From Acidobacteriaceae bacterium (GTDB lineage Bacteria; Acidobacteriota; Terriglobia; Terriglobales; Acidobacteriaceae), in contig JAOAPN010000013.1 of assembly GCA_025462885.1 (NCBI GenBank), forward strand, positions 434,001 through 498,000: a DNA stretch of 64,000 bases. The letters are read 5' to 3'. Both the position numbers and the translations under genes were made by a program. Under the pieces are notes generated by a model. That model saw only the letters and a program-made list of their open reading frames with translations, was not told the DNA's origin and ran no database searches. This document shows positions 35,905 to 45,157 of this stretch, one piece after another (position 1 is the first letter of the stretch; the number at the start of each line of letters is the position of its first letter).

Positions 35905-37212
35905 ATGGTCCCTTCAAAGCGGCCCTTCTTCCGAACCCTGTACTTTCGCGTGCTGGTCGGCGTGATTCTCGGTATCGCCGTGGGCTTCCTCTGGCCACAT
36001 GCGGCACAGGAGATGAAGCCGTTCGGCGACGGGTTCATCAAAATTGTTCGGATGATGGTGGCGCCGATCATCTTCCTGAGCGTTGTCATTGGGATCGCCA
36101 ATGTGGGTGATCTTCGCAAACTAGGCCGAATCGGCATAAAGGCGCTGATTTACTTCGAAGTGGTAAGCACACTGGCCTTGCTGCTGGGGATGATCGTTGC
36201 CACTGTGGTTCAGCCCGGGCGCAGTATGAACGTGGATGTTCATACCCTGGACACGAAAGGAATTCAACAGTACACCTCTCAGACCGGAAGTCTGGGCGCG
36301 GTTGATTTTGTCCTGAACATCATCCCTGACACCTTCACCGGAGCCTTCAGCAAGGGCGAAATCTTGCAGGTGCTCTTTCTCGCGATCCTGACGGGAATGG
36401 CGCTCGTGATGCTCCCCTCGGAGGGTCGGGTTCTCAGGGCAGCGCAGTCTGCAAACAAGGTTTGCTTCAAGATGATCTCCATCATCATGGAGGCTGCGCC
36501 CCTGGGGGCGTTCGGCGCCATGGCATTCACCATAGGCCGCTATGGACTCACGACTCTTATTTCGCTGGGAAAACTGCTCCTGTGTGTCTACCTCACCAGC
36601 ATCGGCTTCGTCGCATTGATCCTCGGCGCACTCTGCATGGCGAACGGCATCAATCTTTGGAAGCTCATCCTTTACCTGCGCGAAGAGTTGCTGATCGTCC
36701 TCGCTACCTCGTCCTCGGAGCCTGCATTGCCACAGATGCTGGTGAAGATGGAGAACCTTGGCTGCTCGCGTGTGGTAACCGGTCTCGTCATTCCTGCCGG
36801 TTATTCCTTCAATCTCGATGGCACGTCCATCTATCTGACCGTCTCCACGTTGTTCATTGCGCAGGCGACGAATACTCATCTGACGCTCGTGCAGCAGGCT
36901 TTTATCCTGTTCGTCCTGATGCTCAATTCCAAAGGGGCGGCCACGGTGACGGGAGGCGGGTTCATCACTCTGGCGGGAACTCTCTCCACCCTTGGAACGC
37001 CTCCTGTTGCCGGGATCACGCTACTGCTGGGCGTCGATCGGTTTATGTCGGAGATGCGATCGCTCACCAATCTCATCGGCAATGGGGTGGCAACCATCCT
37101 GGTTGCGAGATGGGAAGGGGAGTTTGACGCTGAGCGGGCTCGGCTTGTTCTCAATGGCGGTTTCGATAGCTCTCAAAAACTTCCGGCCCCGCTGGAGAAG
37201 GTGGAGGCCTGA
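35905..37212 (+). CDS. DctA-type dicarboxylate/cation symporter
   Basis: A 435-residue DAACS-family transporter that couples uptake of C4-dicarboxylates or related carboxylates to sodium or protons. The hairpin-1 motif TSSSEPALPQM (about residues 269-279), the NLDGTSIYL motif in GYSFNLDGTSIYL, SKGAATVTGGGF, and GVDRFMSEMRSLTNLIGN near residue 375 are all present. Eight hydrophobic segments are visible. ATG 35905 is chosen because GATGAGGA lies 10 bases upstream; TTG at 35899 is possible. Its stop is one base before the next start, so it belongs to the operon. True substrate may be the sugar-acid product rather than succinate. Confidence 0.92.
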   Translation: MVPSKRPFFRTLYFRVLVGVILGIAVGFLWPHAAQEMKPFGDGFIKIVRMMVAPIIFLSVVIGIANVGDLRKLGRIGIKALIYFEVVSTLALLLGMIVATVVQPGRSMNVDVHTLDTKGIQQYTSQTGSLGAVDFVLNIIPDTFTGAFSKGEILQVLFLAILTGMALVMLPSEGRVLRAAQSANKVCFKMISIIMEAAPLGAFGAMAFTIGRYGLTTLISLGKLLLCVYLTSIGFVALILGALCMANGINLWKLILYLREELLIVLATSSSEPALPQMLVKMENLGCSRVVTGLVIPAGYSFNLDGTSIYLTVSTLFIAQATNTHLTLVQQAFILFVLMLNSKGAATVTGGGFITLAGTLSTLGTPPVAGITLLLGVDRFMSEMRSLTNLIGNGVATILVARWEGEFDAERARLVLNGGFDSSQKLPAPLEKVEA

Positions 37213-37213
37213 T

Positions 37214-38515
37214 TTGGTCCGCTCACGCCGATCTCGCTTGGTCAGGGCTGCTTCGCTCTCTGTGCTCGCTGCCTTGATTCAGCCGTTCGGAGCCCAGACG
37301 AGATCCACTCCGCACACTGCATCTCGTGAACAGTACTCGAGATGGCAGGCAGAGATTCGCCAGGGACTTTTTATCCCCAACGATCTACCTGCATCCCAGC
37401 CGGCTTCGTATGGCACCTTTTCGCCGGCGACAGGCGTAACAGCCGAGCGTGTTACTTACGCAACGGCCAATGGCATGCGCGTGCCTGCTATCGTCTATCG
37501 CCCCCAGAGTAAATTGGACAGACGCATGCCTGCGATCCTGATCGTCAACGGCCACAGTGGCGACAAGACATCCTGGTACGCCTTCTACTCCGGGATTCTC
37601 TATGCAAGGGCAGGAGCTGTGGTTCTGACCTACGATCCCCTGGGTGAAGACGAACGGAACTCCGATCGCCAATCGGAGGCCAGGGAGCACGACACCATAC
37701 TTCCCGAAGATGAGGCGCCGCGGCGCCTGGCCGGTCAGATGATTGCGGATATCGTTCAGGGAGTCAGCTACCTCTCTGGACGTACGGACGTAGATCCGCA
37801 GCGGATCGCAGTTGCCGCCTACTCCATGGGGTCGTTTCACTCGGCGATTGCCGGCGCCATGGACATGCGCATCCATGCTCTGGTCCTGTCCGGTGGAGGC
37901 AATCTCGATGGTCCCAACGGCTACTGGGATACTTCCAAGCTGATGTGTCAGGCGGGAGCCTACCACGCACTCAGTTTTCTGGGTGATCGTGGGGCGGTTC
38001 TTTATGCGCTCAACCAGCAGCGTGGACCGACGCTTCTTCTGAACGGCACTTCCGACAAGCTGATCACCACACCGCATACCGACGAGGCGTTCTTCGCCGA
38101 CCTTCGCGACCGGACCGCAAAGATTACGGGCACACGGGCAAATCTCTTCAGGACGGAATGGTTTGAAGGAGCGGGTCATCGTCCTAATTTCGTCACCCGG
38201 CGTGCTGCCCTCTGGCTCAACGAGCAGCTTCAATTCTCGAACTGGACGGCAGCATCGATCGCATCGATTCCGGAGATTCACATTAGTGAATGGGCAGCGA
38301 AGACCGGAGCTCACATCGGCCAGAGCTTTCAGAACGAACTCTCCGAGGGCGGAATACGCGCGCTCGACCCGACCATCCCCAACGTGCCCCGCGAAAAGCT
38401 GCAGGCCCTTTCCGAGTCTGAATGGAAGCAGCAGAAGGATAGTTTGACCTGGATAGGCTGGATTCATCGTGTTGGCTTTCCCGGTCCGGCATCAGATTCG
38501 AAAAATCACAAGTAA
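37214..38515 (+). CDS. secreted alpha/beta-hydrolase (acetyl-xylan-esterase-like)
   Basis: A 433-residue protein with a signal peptide (RAASLSVLAALIQPFGAQT). Serine-hydrolase features are the oxyanion segment ILIVNGHSGDKTSWY, nucleophile elbow VAAYSMGSFHSA, an acid in NGTSDKLI and His in EGAGHRPNF. The architecture resembles CE7/dienelactone-type esterases that remove acetyl or methyl esters from plant polymers. TTG 37214 begins one base after the DctA stop, with GGAGAAGGTGGAGG upstream and the signal peptide right behind it. Long frames further upstream lie inside dctA and are rejected. It fits the pectin/hemicellulose theme. Confidence 0.87.
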   Translation: MVRSRRSRLVRAASLSVLAALIQPFGAQTRSTPHTASREQYSRWQAEIRQGLFIPNDLPASQPASYGTFSPATGVTAERVTYATANGMRVPAIVYRPQSKLDRRMPAILIVNGHSGDKTSWYAFYSGILYARAGAVVLTYDPLGEDERNSDRQSEAREHDTILPEDEAPRRLAGQMIADIVQGVSYLSGRTDVDPQRIAVAAYSMGSFHSAIAGAMDMRIHALVLSGGGNLDGPNGYWDTSKLMCQAGAYHALSFLGDRGAVLYALNQQRGPTLLLNGTSDKLITTPHTDEAFFADLRDRTAKITGTRANLFRTEWFEGAGHRPNFVTRRAALWLNEQLQFSNWTAASIASIPEIHISEWAAKTGAHIGQSFQNELSEGGIRALDPTIPNVPREKLQALSESEWKQQKDSLTWIGWIHRVGFPGPASDSKNHK

Positions 38516-38532
38516 ATTAAAGGACTAAAAGA

Positions 38533-40128
38533 ATGTCATCTTCACGACGCGATCTACTAAAACTCGGCGGCGCTGGTCTTGCTGGTTTGTCTACCTCTGC
38601 TTATGGCGCACAGAACCGTCCTCACCACGTCGTTCAAACGATCTTCGATGTGCGTGCCTTTGGAGCGACCGGAGATGGCAAAACAGTGGATACGCCCTCC
38701 ATCAATCGCGCTATTGAAGCAGCAGCGGCAGTGGCTGGAGGAACTGTCATCTTTCCCGCTGGGACGTACATCTGTTTTTCAATCCACCTGAAGAGCTATG
38801 TCGATCTTTACCTGGCCCAGGGATGCACCATTCTTGCAGCCGACGGACCTAAACCCGGCGACTCCACCGGTTACAACGGCGGCAGATACGATGCGCCGGA
38901 GCCTAAAACAGCATGGGATGCGTATCAGGACTTCGGTCACAACCATTGGCATAACTCCCTTATCTGGGGAGAAGACCTCCACGATCTCAGCATTATCGGT
39001 CCTGGCCTCATCTGGGGCCGAGGTCTGACTGCGGGCCACGGCAATCACGTCCTGCCCGATGGAGTGGGCAATAAGGCAATCGCTCTAAAGAACTGCCGCA
39101 ACGTCATCTTTCGGGATTTTTCGATTCTGAAGGGCGGCCACTTCGGGCTCCTGCTCACAGGTGTCGACAACGTCACGATCGATAACCTGAAAATCGACAC
39201 CGATCGCGACGGCATCGACATCGACTGCTGCCGCAATGTGCGTGTCTCCAACTGTACCGTCAACTCTCCGGAAGATGATGCGATCTGCCCAAAGAGCTCA
39301 TATGCGCTAGGCTATGCGCGGTCGACGGACAACGTAACTATCACCAACTGCTACACCACCGGAAAATACGAGATAGGGAGCGTGCTCGACGGCACCTTCA
39401 AGGTCAGTAAACTCGCGAACAGCAAAGAGGCAACCGGTCGCATTAAGTGCGGCACCGAATCGAACGGCGGGTTCCGCAACATCACAATCTCGAACTGCGT
39501 CTGCGAAGGCAGCCGTGGCATTGCTCTTGAAAGCGCGGATGGAGCGCTGCTGGAAGATATCACTATCACCAACATTACGATGCGAGAGTGCACAGTAGCC
39601 CCGCTCTATATTCGACTTTGCGCGCGCATGCGAGGACCGGCAGAGGCTAAAGTCGGTACGGTGCGGCGGGTCTTCATCGATAACTTCATCAGCTACAACT
39701 CCTCATCGATACAGCCCGGAATTGTTGCAGGTATCCCTTCGGCGCTGATTGAGGATGTTCACCTCTCGAATATCTACTTCCATCAAGTGGGGAATGCGCC
39801 CAGGGCTATGGCCGATCTTATTCCGGCGCAATATGAAAAAAGTTATCCCGATCCCACCCGCCAAGGGGACTTTCCTGCTCATGGACTCTTTCTGCGAAAC
39901 ATCAGGAACATCGATGTCTCCCATGTCGAGTTTGCGCTGTCTTCACCCGATCCTAGAGCCGCCGTCTGGGCTCAGAACGTTCATGGGCTTGACCTCTTCC
40001 GCGTCAAGGCCCCTACGCCCGCCGGTTCCGGTAACTTTACGTTCAAGGAGATCACGGATCTGCAACTCAACGGCACGCGCGGATTAAAAGACATTTCCAT
40101 GGATAAAGTCGAGGACAAAACGCTCTGA
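38533..40128 (+). CDS. Tat-exported GH28-type glycosidase (polygalacturonase-like)
   Basis: A 531-residue right-handed beta-helix enzyme. SSSRRDLLKLGGAGLAGL is a twin-arginine signal. GH28 catalytic elements are DTDRDGIDIDC (Asp222-Asp231 region), SPEDDAICPKSS with Asp248-Asp249, and GRIKCGTES with Arg303-Lys305 for substrate carboxylate binding. The usual Gly-His-Gly is not evident, so rhamnogalacturonase or another exo-acting specificity is possible. It starts 17 bases after the esterase stop, last plus-strand gene of the cluster. It probably releases uronic-acid-containing fragments for the transporters. Confidence 0.9.
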   Translation: MSSSRRDLLKLGGAGLAGLSTSAYGAQNRPHHVVQTIFDVRAFGATGDGKTVDTPSINRAIEAAAAVAGGTVIFPAGTYICFSIHLKSYVDLYLAQGCTILAADGPKPGDSTGYNGGRYDAPEPKTAWDAYQDFGHNHWHNSLIWGEDLHDLSIIGPGLIWGRGLTAGHGNHVLPDGVGNKAIALKNCRNVIFRDFSILKGGHFGLLLTGVDNVTIDNLKIDTDRDGIDIDCCRNVRVSNCTVNSPEDDAICPKSSYALGYARSTDNVTITNCYTTGKYEIGSVLDGTFKVSKLANSKEATGRIKCGTESNGGFRNITISNCVCEGSRGIALESADGALLEDITITNITMRECTVAPLYIRLCARMRGPAEAKVGTVRRVFIDNFISYNSSSIQPGIVAGIPSALIEDVHLSNIYFHQVGNAPRAMADLIPAQYEKSYPDPTRQGDFPAHGLFLRNIRNIDVSHVEFALSSPDPRAAVWAQNVHGLDLFRVKAPTPAGSGNFTFKEITDLQLNGTRGLKDISMDKVEDKTL

Positions 40129-40145
40129 AGGGTGTGGGGGGATGG

Positions 40146-41459
40146 CTAGTGAAGTATCCGGCTCAGGACGTAAGTCGTCTCCGTCGGAACATTGTCTTTA
40201 AAGCGAATTCGCAGCAGAACCTGATAGACGCGTGGCATCCTTCCGCCATTGGCCTGTTTTAGCTGCGTTACGACGGTACGAGCCGTATCCGGATTAGTGA
40301 AAAAACGTACTGCGCCCACGTAACCGGGCGATCGAATGCTCGTAAAACTCAGCACGTCGTTATCTCCCATCGGTCCTGTGATATGCGTTGTCAGAGCATA
40401 AATAATACCTTGCTCCCTTGGAGCTGTTACGTACTCATCCTTGTAAAAGGCCGGCTCGCCAGCGGCCGGATGGGTGTTTCTGATCCCTTCCAGGTTGGCT
40501 ACCAACTCACTGGCTACTGGCATACCTTGCAGTTGTTCAAAGAACAGATTTTGAACTCCCACAAAGACGATATTGTTGTCCGCGATCTGATGCCACGAAA
40601 GCTGGCTCGTTCGCATGATGGAGATATTTTGCGTACGAGATCCCAGCAGTCTTCCAAGATGGAAGGCAGCTTCTGCCTCGCCAAAAGCCGTGTAATAGCG
40701 GCTTGGCTGCACATTGGCACTGCTTAGCGACTCCGAAAGCCGCTTGATGGCAAGAGACCCCTTTGCGTCGTTCCATTCGTTGAGAGAGCGGTCCCGATAA
40801 TAGATTCCAGGATTTGAGCTGATCTCAACGAAGAGAGGGTCTTCAATAGAAAGGATGAGTGGCCTTGAAGCATTCGTGAAGGGTAGCCACAATTCGCCCA
40901 TCTCAGGAGGCCATTGTGAGGCTCGGTCTGTCCCCTTCCGATGGGCGTTATATAACAGGAATCCCAGAAGGCAGAGCAGCGCCAGAATAAGGCCCGCACC
41001 AAGACCGGGTAAAAATCCCCTCCATGTTCTTTCGCTTGGTTGCATCAGGGGCGGCGTTATTACAGATTCGAAGATCGCCGGCGTAACTAAAGCGGTGGCC
41101 GATTCGCTCACCATCCGGTGCTCGCATGTCAGCCTGAATCTACCCTTAGGCAGGTCGATCAGTAATGGATCGCGCAGACCCTCGGTACGGTAGTATTCCG
41201 CCAGTTTCTGGCGAAGTCTTCCCACCTGGATCCGGACCGTCGAATTCTGCTGGGGATCGTACGACGACGGCTTCCCTAAACCTTCGATGGCAACAACATA
41301 TTCCTTGAGTTGGTCGGCTTCGCCTCCTGCCGCCTTTTCCGCAAGATACGCGAGCAGCTTACGCAGAACTTCTGAGCTGCGAAAACCGTCACTCCGCAGA
41401 ATTCGTTCTACTTGGGCTTGCACCTCTTCCTGAGAGGCAACCTTTTCTTCAACCAGCAT
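40146..41459 (-). CDS. membrane-anchored winged-helix regulator
   Basis: A 437-residue paralogue (architecture) of the protein at 18250. The N-terminal winged helix is visible in ILRSDGFRSSEVLRKLLAYL, LKEYVVAIEGLG, TVRIQVGRLRQKLAEYYRT and LLIDLPKGRFRLTCEH. One membrane helix follows (GAGLILALLCLLGFLLY, about residues 150-168). A periplasmic domain contains NIVFVGVQNLFFEQLQG. It is convergent with the GH28 gene and is the probable local regulator. A mechanism coupling periplasmic sensing directly to DNA binding is inferred from the topology. Confidence 0.82.
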   Translation of the reverse strand: MLVEEKVASQEEVQAQVERILRSDGFRSSEVLRKLLAYLAEKAAGGEADQLKEYVVAIEGLGKPSSYDPQQNSTVRIQVGRLRQKLAEYYRTEGLRDPLLIDLPKGRFRLTCEHRMVSESATALVTPAIFESVITPPLMQPSERTWRGFLPGLGAGLILALLCLLGFLLYNAHRKGTDRASQWPPEMGELWLPFTNASRPLILSIEDPLFVEISSNPGIYYRDRSLNEWNDAKGSLAIKRLSESLSSANVQPSRYYTAFGEAEAAFHLGRLLGSRTQNISIMRTSQLSWHQIADNNIVFVGVQNLFFEQLQGMPVASELVANLEGIRNTHPAAGEPAFYKDEYVTAPREQGIIYALTTHITGPMGDNDVLSFTSIRSPGYVGAVRFFTNPDTARTVVTQLKQANGGRMPRVYQVLLRIRFKDNVPTETTYVLSRILH

Positions 41460-41875
41460 GCCACCGGATTATCACTTTGCAACTTGCATTGTCAACAAAA
41501 CGGTCAGGTTCGTGGAAGAAGGTTACCTTACAAGTACAAAGTCTTTACAAGATTGGGGTCACTCATTGACCATTTGAGTCCATTTGGCGACACAACCACT
41601 TCTCTAGTGCTATCTACCGATCTCGAACAACGAGAGACTCAGAGACCGTACTCCCGCAAACCCTTGCCCGCCCCAGGTTTTGAGCAGGGGAGAAAAGCCT
41701 GAGACAGTGAAGACGCGACACACGGGAGGCGCGGTGGTGGTGGCCACAGTGGAGTATCTTCGGTGGCCGGAAGCTCGCGCGGCCGCATTTGATTTGGCAC
41801 CACGAGCTGGAAGACTCTGGTGATCCTTAGGCAAGAGCAAGGTATAGCAGCTCGTCAAAAAATTATCTCCCGAAA
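41460..41875. other. gap without supported gene
   Basis: About 416 bases between the regulator start and the decayed permease. The promoter of the minus-strand regulator must lie at 41460-41560, where an AT-rich stretch occurs. The remaining part has only short low-quality frames (for example 41610-41858 minus) and no recognisable remnants. Confidence 0.5.
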
Positions 41876-43625
41876 TTATTCGCGCCGCAGCGCCTCAACG
41901 GGGTCAAGCCTCGCTGCGCGGAAGGCGGGCAGAAAGCTTGCGACAACTGCGACTATCGCAAGCAGCGCGATGGCGAAGCCGAGCGAGGCAGGGTCCCACG
42001 ACTTCAGCCCGAAGAGGATCGAGCCTGCCCCACGCGTGGCCAGCAGAGAGACGATCGCGCCAACGACGGTCCCGATTGCGAGCATGCGTCCGGCGTCGCG
42101 CATGACCAGCGAGATAATCTGCCGGCGCGTGGAGCCAAGCGCAATGCGGATGCCGAGCTCGTTGCGGCGGCGGGTAACGAGGTAGGAGACGACTCCATAG
42201 AGCCCTACCATGACGAGGACTGCGGCGAGGATGCCGAAGAAGCCGGAGAGGATGGCGAGGAGGCGTTCGCGGAGGAGATTGTTGCGGATGATCTGCTGCA
42301 GCTCGAAGAAGCGAGTGCGGATCTCAGGATGTGCGGCGGCGATGGCTCGCTTGATGTCCTCGCCCACGACATCAGAAGGAAGCGTCGATGAGATGACCAT
42401 TCCGGCGCCTGGGCCTTCGGCTTCAACAGGGAATTGCAGGGCGGGGACGAAGGCCATGGATTCGGTTTTGCCGCGCAGGTCGTTGTACTTGGTGTCAGGG
42501 ATGACGCCGACGATCTCGAAGAGAGTGGAGGGGTAGCGCGGCTCGGCCTTGGTGCGGACGGTTTTGCCGATGGGGTTTTGTCCGTTGAGGTAGTTGCGGA
42601 CGAAGGTCTGGTTGACGATGGCGACGCGGGGGGAGGATTGGGTGTCGTTGTCGTTGAAGGCGCGTCCGGAGAGGATGGGGACGCCCATGGTCTGAAAGTA
42701 TGCAGGGCTGACCCAGGTGAACCGGCTGGACCCTTCGATAGGACCCACGTCGACGCCGTGTCCCCAGCTTCCACCGGTCAGCGGGATCATCGTCGTGATG
42801 GCTGCGTTGGTGACGCCGAGGACGGCGCGCACCTCGTTGAGGAGCTGGCGCTTGAAGTCTTCTAGGTGGGCAGGATCGATTTTAGAGTTTGGGAAGCCGA
42901 AGAAGGCGACGGTAATTCCCTCTTCGCGCATTCCGGGATCGAGCGCCATGAGGTTCCGGAAGCTGCGCACGAAGAGCAGCGCGGTGACGAGCAGCACCAT
43001 GGAGACGGCGACCTGCGTAACGACCATGAGCCTCTGTGCAGAGAAGCGCCCGCGGTGGCCTGCGGCGTGGCCGTCGCCGCTTTTGAGGGCGTGGATGGGA
43101 TCGGCCTTGGAGGCGCGGAAGGCGGGGAGGGTTCCGAAGACGGCACAGGTGAGGATGGCCACGGCGGCGGCGAAGAGGAGAACGCGCCAATCGGTGTGAA
43201 CCGTTAGGCGAAGGGAGTCGTTTCCACTCCAAGGATGCGGATGAGAAGGCGGCTGAAGAGCTGGGCGAGTCCGATGCCGAGCAGCGCTCCGGTGACGGCG
43301 AGGAGGGACGATTCGATGAGGAGCTGGCGGAGGAGGCGTGCGCGTGTGGCGCCGAGAGCCATGCGAACGGCGACCTCGCGCTGACGGGCGTTGGCTCGGG
43401 CGAGCATGAGGTTGGCGAGGTTGGCGCAGGCGATGAGGAGGACAAGTCCAGTGATGCCGAGCAGTATCCAGAGTGACTTGTCGTAAGCGTCGCGCAGGCT
43501 GCTGACGCCGGTGGTGGCGGAGAAGGCGCCAAGCTTGTAGTTGCGGAACTGCTCGGTGGATTTGCTGCTGTAACCCTGCGGAAGCGCGGCCTCGAAGAAG
43601 GCTCGCCTCGCACTTCGGCTATTTG
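41876..43625 (-). pseudogene. MacB/FtsX-type ABC transporter permease, truncated and frameshifted
   Basis: The 3' part (41876-43200) reads VHTDWRVLLFAAAVAILTCAVFGTLPAFRASKADPIHALK-like sequence through to FRAARLDPVEALRRE, a typical MacB/FtsX C-terminus. The 5' part (43204-43625), one frame away, reads [40 protein letters not shown] and [21 protein letters not shown] single-base loss near 43205 separates TTPFA (then stop) from LTVHTDW. Everything before about residue 250 of a normal 800-residue permease is missing, with homology ending near 43625. It is dead unless a frameshift is programmed. Confidence 0.85.
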
Positions 43626-43654
43626 AGCAAAAAATCCAACGGATCTAAGTTTGG

Positions 43655-43700
43655 ATTTTCCATGAGGTGACTTCTACCACGAAGTCACCTCATGGGAAAT
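43655..43700. terminator. long hairpin at permease/htpG scar
   Basis: Arms 43655-43673 and 43682-43700 are complementary over 19 bp with one G-T pair, around the loop CTACCACG. On the minus strand it covers the stop of the htpG remnant (43685-43687), so it is most simply the old htpG terminator. Confidence 0.6.
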
Positions 43701-43823
43701 TTAATAGAGAGGTTCAAAACTCGATTGAGTCGCTGAACAAACGTGGCCGGATTCTGAAGCGCCATCCCTCCAGCAACAGCGCCTGATCGAACAGCAGCCA
43801 TGCGGCATCCAGAAGGCTCCGTC
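43685..43823 (-). pseudogene. C-terminal fragment of HtpG chaperone
   Basis: On the minus strand LDAAWLLFDQALLLEG continues, after a one-base slip, as MALQNPATFVQRLNRVLNL and ends with IKFPMR and a stop. This is the last 45 residues of HtpG (Hsp90), whose C-terminal dimerisation domain ends in an almost identical DQALLxEG...NPAxFVxRLN pattern. The frame breaks just after GAGGG, and homology starts abruptly near 43823 behind a TGA. No other part of the gene is here, so it is a recombination scar. Confidence 0.75.
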
Positions 43824-43855
43824 ACAAACGCTGTCCCTCTTTTGGGATCGGCGAG

Positions 43856-44098
43856 TTAGTCTTTGCTCTTAAGTGTGGGTTCATGTTCTTTAATGAAGGC
43901 CTCAATCTCCGAAGCAATTCCAAGAATCTTCCGCCATTGCTCTTTGTAGAGCGTAATTGGGAACCTCCCGATCCCGTACAAAGACACGCCGCCTTTCTCA
44001 CTGACCTTGAGAGAGAGTCCCCGATCAGATTTCGTCTTGAGCTGTTCGTTTTCTTTGAGGAGCTTTTCGATCTCCGCTTTCAGGTCTTCTTCAGGCAT
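43856..44098 (-). CDS. small coiled-coil conserved protein
   Basis: An 80-residue protein. The first 25 residues (PEEDLKAEIEKLLKENEQLK) form a charged coiled coil, followed by LSLKVSEKGGVSLYGIGRFP and an alpha-helical end WRKILGIASEIEAFIKEH. I recall similar small proteins in diverse bacteria where the sentence LKVSEKGxxSVYGLGRFPVTLY recurs; function is unknown. ATG 44098 has GAGGTGG 7 bases upstream; longer starts to 44158 lack a site. It survives intact between pseudogenes. Confidence 0.75.
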   Translation of the reverse strand: MPEEDLKAEIEKLLKENEQLKTKSDRGLSLKVSEKGGVSLYGIGRFPITLYKEQWRKILGIASEIEAFIKEHEPTLKSKD

Positions 44099-44262
44099 TT
44101 CAAACCACCTCAGAGAATTCGTATTCATTCTATTCTGGCAGGGCAAGTCGCGAGTCACCCATGCTCGCCGATTGCGTTATCTACACATCAAGGCATCGTA
44201 ACCGTTCCGAAACCCAAAGCGGCTTGGGTACATCTGAATGCTGGTGGCTGTGCCGAGCTGCT

Positions 44263-45157
44263 TCACCGGTTTCGCAGGATTTGCCACAACGCCGCCATTC
44301 GCCTCGACTCACCGGGTTCCGGTGAATGATAGGGAGAAACCACTCCGGCCATAAGGTCCGGCTGGGAAGGGTCGCCGGTCTTCTGGACCTTCACCGGGTC
44401 TCCTCCGAGGAGAGCGTCGGTCGTTCGAGTCAGACGAAATCTGCTGAGCAGCGCCGGCGGGATCTGGACTGCAGACTGAGCGCGGGTCAGGGCAACGTAG
44501 AATAGTTTTAGTTCGGCTTTGATTTGCTCTTTTTGTTCTTTCGCGTGGGTCGAATGGCCGCGCGCACTTCGGAGAATCGCATCGCGAAAGTCATCGTCAA
44601 TCGCTATGTGCCGCCATTCCCGGCCTTTTGCCTTGTGTGCAGTCGAACAAACCACTTCTGCTTTCGCCTGGTCGGCCTCGCACCCCGCAAGGCCTCGAAG
44701 CATATTGGCTTCTCCGTACTCCTGCACAAGGTTCACGAGGCCACGAAGATATTCCCCCTCGGGTCGCAGGCTGAAGGACATCACAGCTTTCCAGGAATGA
44801 AATCCAAGCAGCTCCGGGGAGCGCGCTGCCATTCCCTGCTTCACCTTCTGCACGTCGGTCAGGAGTGATTCCAGAGCCTTGGTCCCTCCGAGCACATGGC
44901 AGCGCTTTCCGGCAGCGACGAACCGTAACACATTGCCGATTACTCCCCCATTGGTACGGCAGAGGATTGTGTTCGGCACGACCTCCGCGATGTGAGACTC
45001 AAGTCCCTGTAAGCCTCGCAATGGCACTTCGGCGCCCAGCTCTCGAAGAACGCTCGTTGCCGCCCCCGAGATGGCCTCCCCGAAGCGATAGGACTGCGTT
45101 AAGATGGCCTGATGGCGCGCCGGAACCTGGCCCATGGCATTGACTGCGCCGCGCCAC
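44263..45157 (-). pseudogene. UvrD/PcrA-like helicase, C-terminal part after frameshift
   Basis: This frame continues the helicase interrupted at 45146-45155. It opens with RGAVNAMGQVPARHQAILTQ, where family members have the motif IV region, then TILCRTNGGVIGNVLRF. Motif V appears as CSTAHKAKGREWRHIAIDDD and motif VI as LKLFYVALTRAQSAVQ. It ends at residue-like IPPALLSRF and an unrelated tail. Without the ATP-binding first half it cannot work alone, and no ribosome site precedes it. Confidence 0.8.

Noticed and set aside
36992..37213. Upstream extension of the esterase frame into dctA
   Set aside because: Sequence there is the shifted reading of DctA's C-terminal motifs; a ribosome site and a signal peptide place the start at 37214.
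41610..41858. 82-codon minus-strand frame in the gap before the permease remnant
   Set aside because: No ribosome site, no hydrophobic or conserved pattern, and codon use unlike the neighbours.
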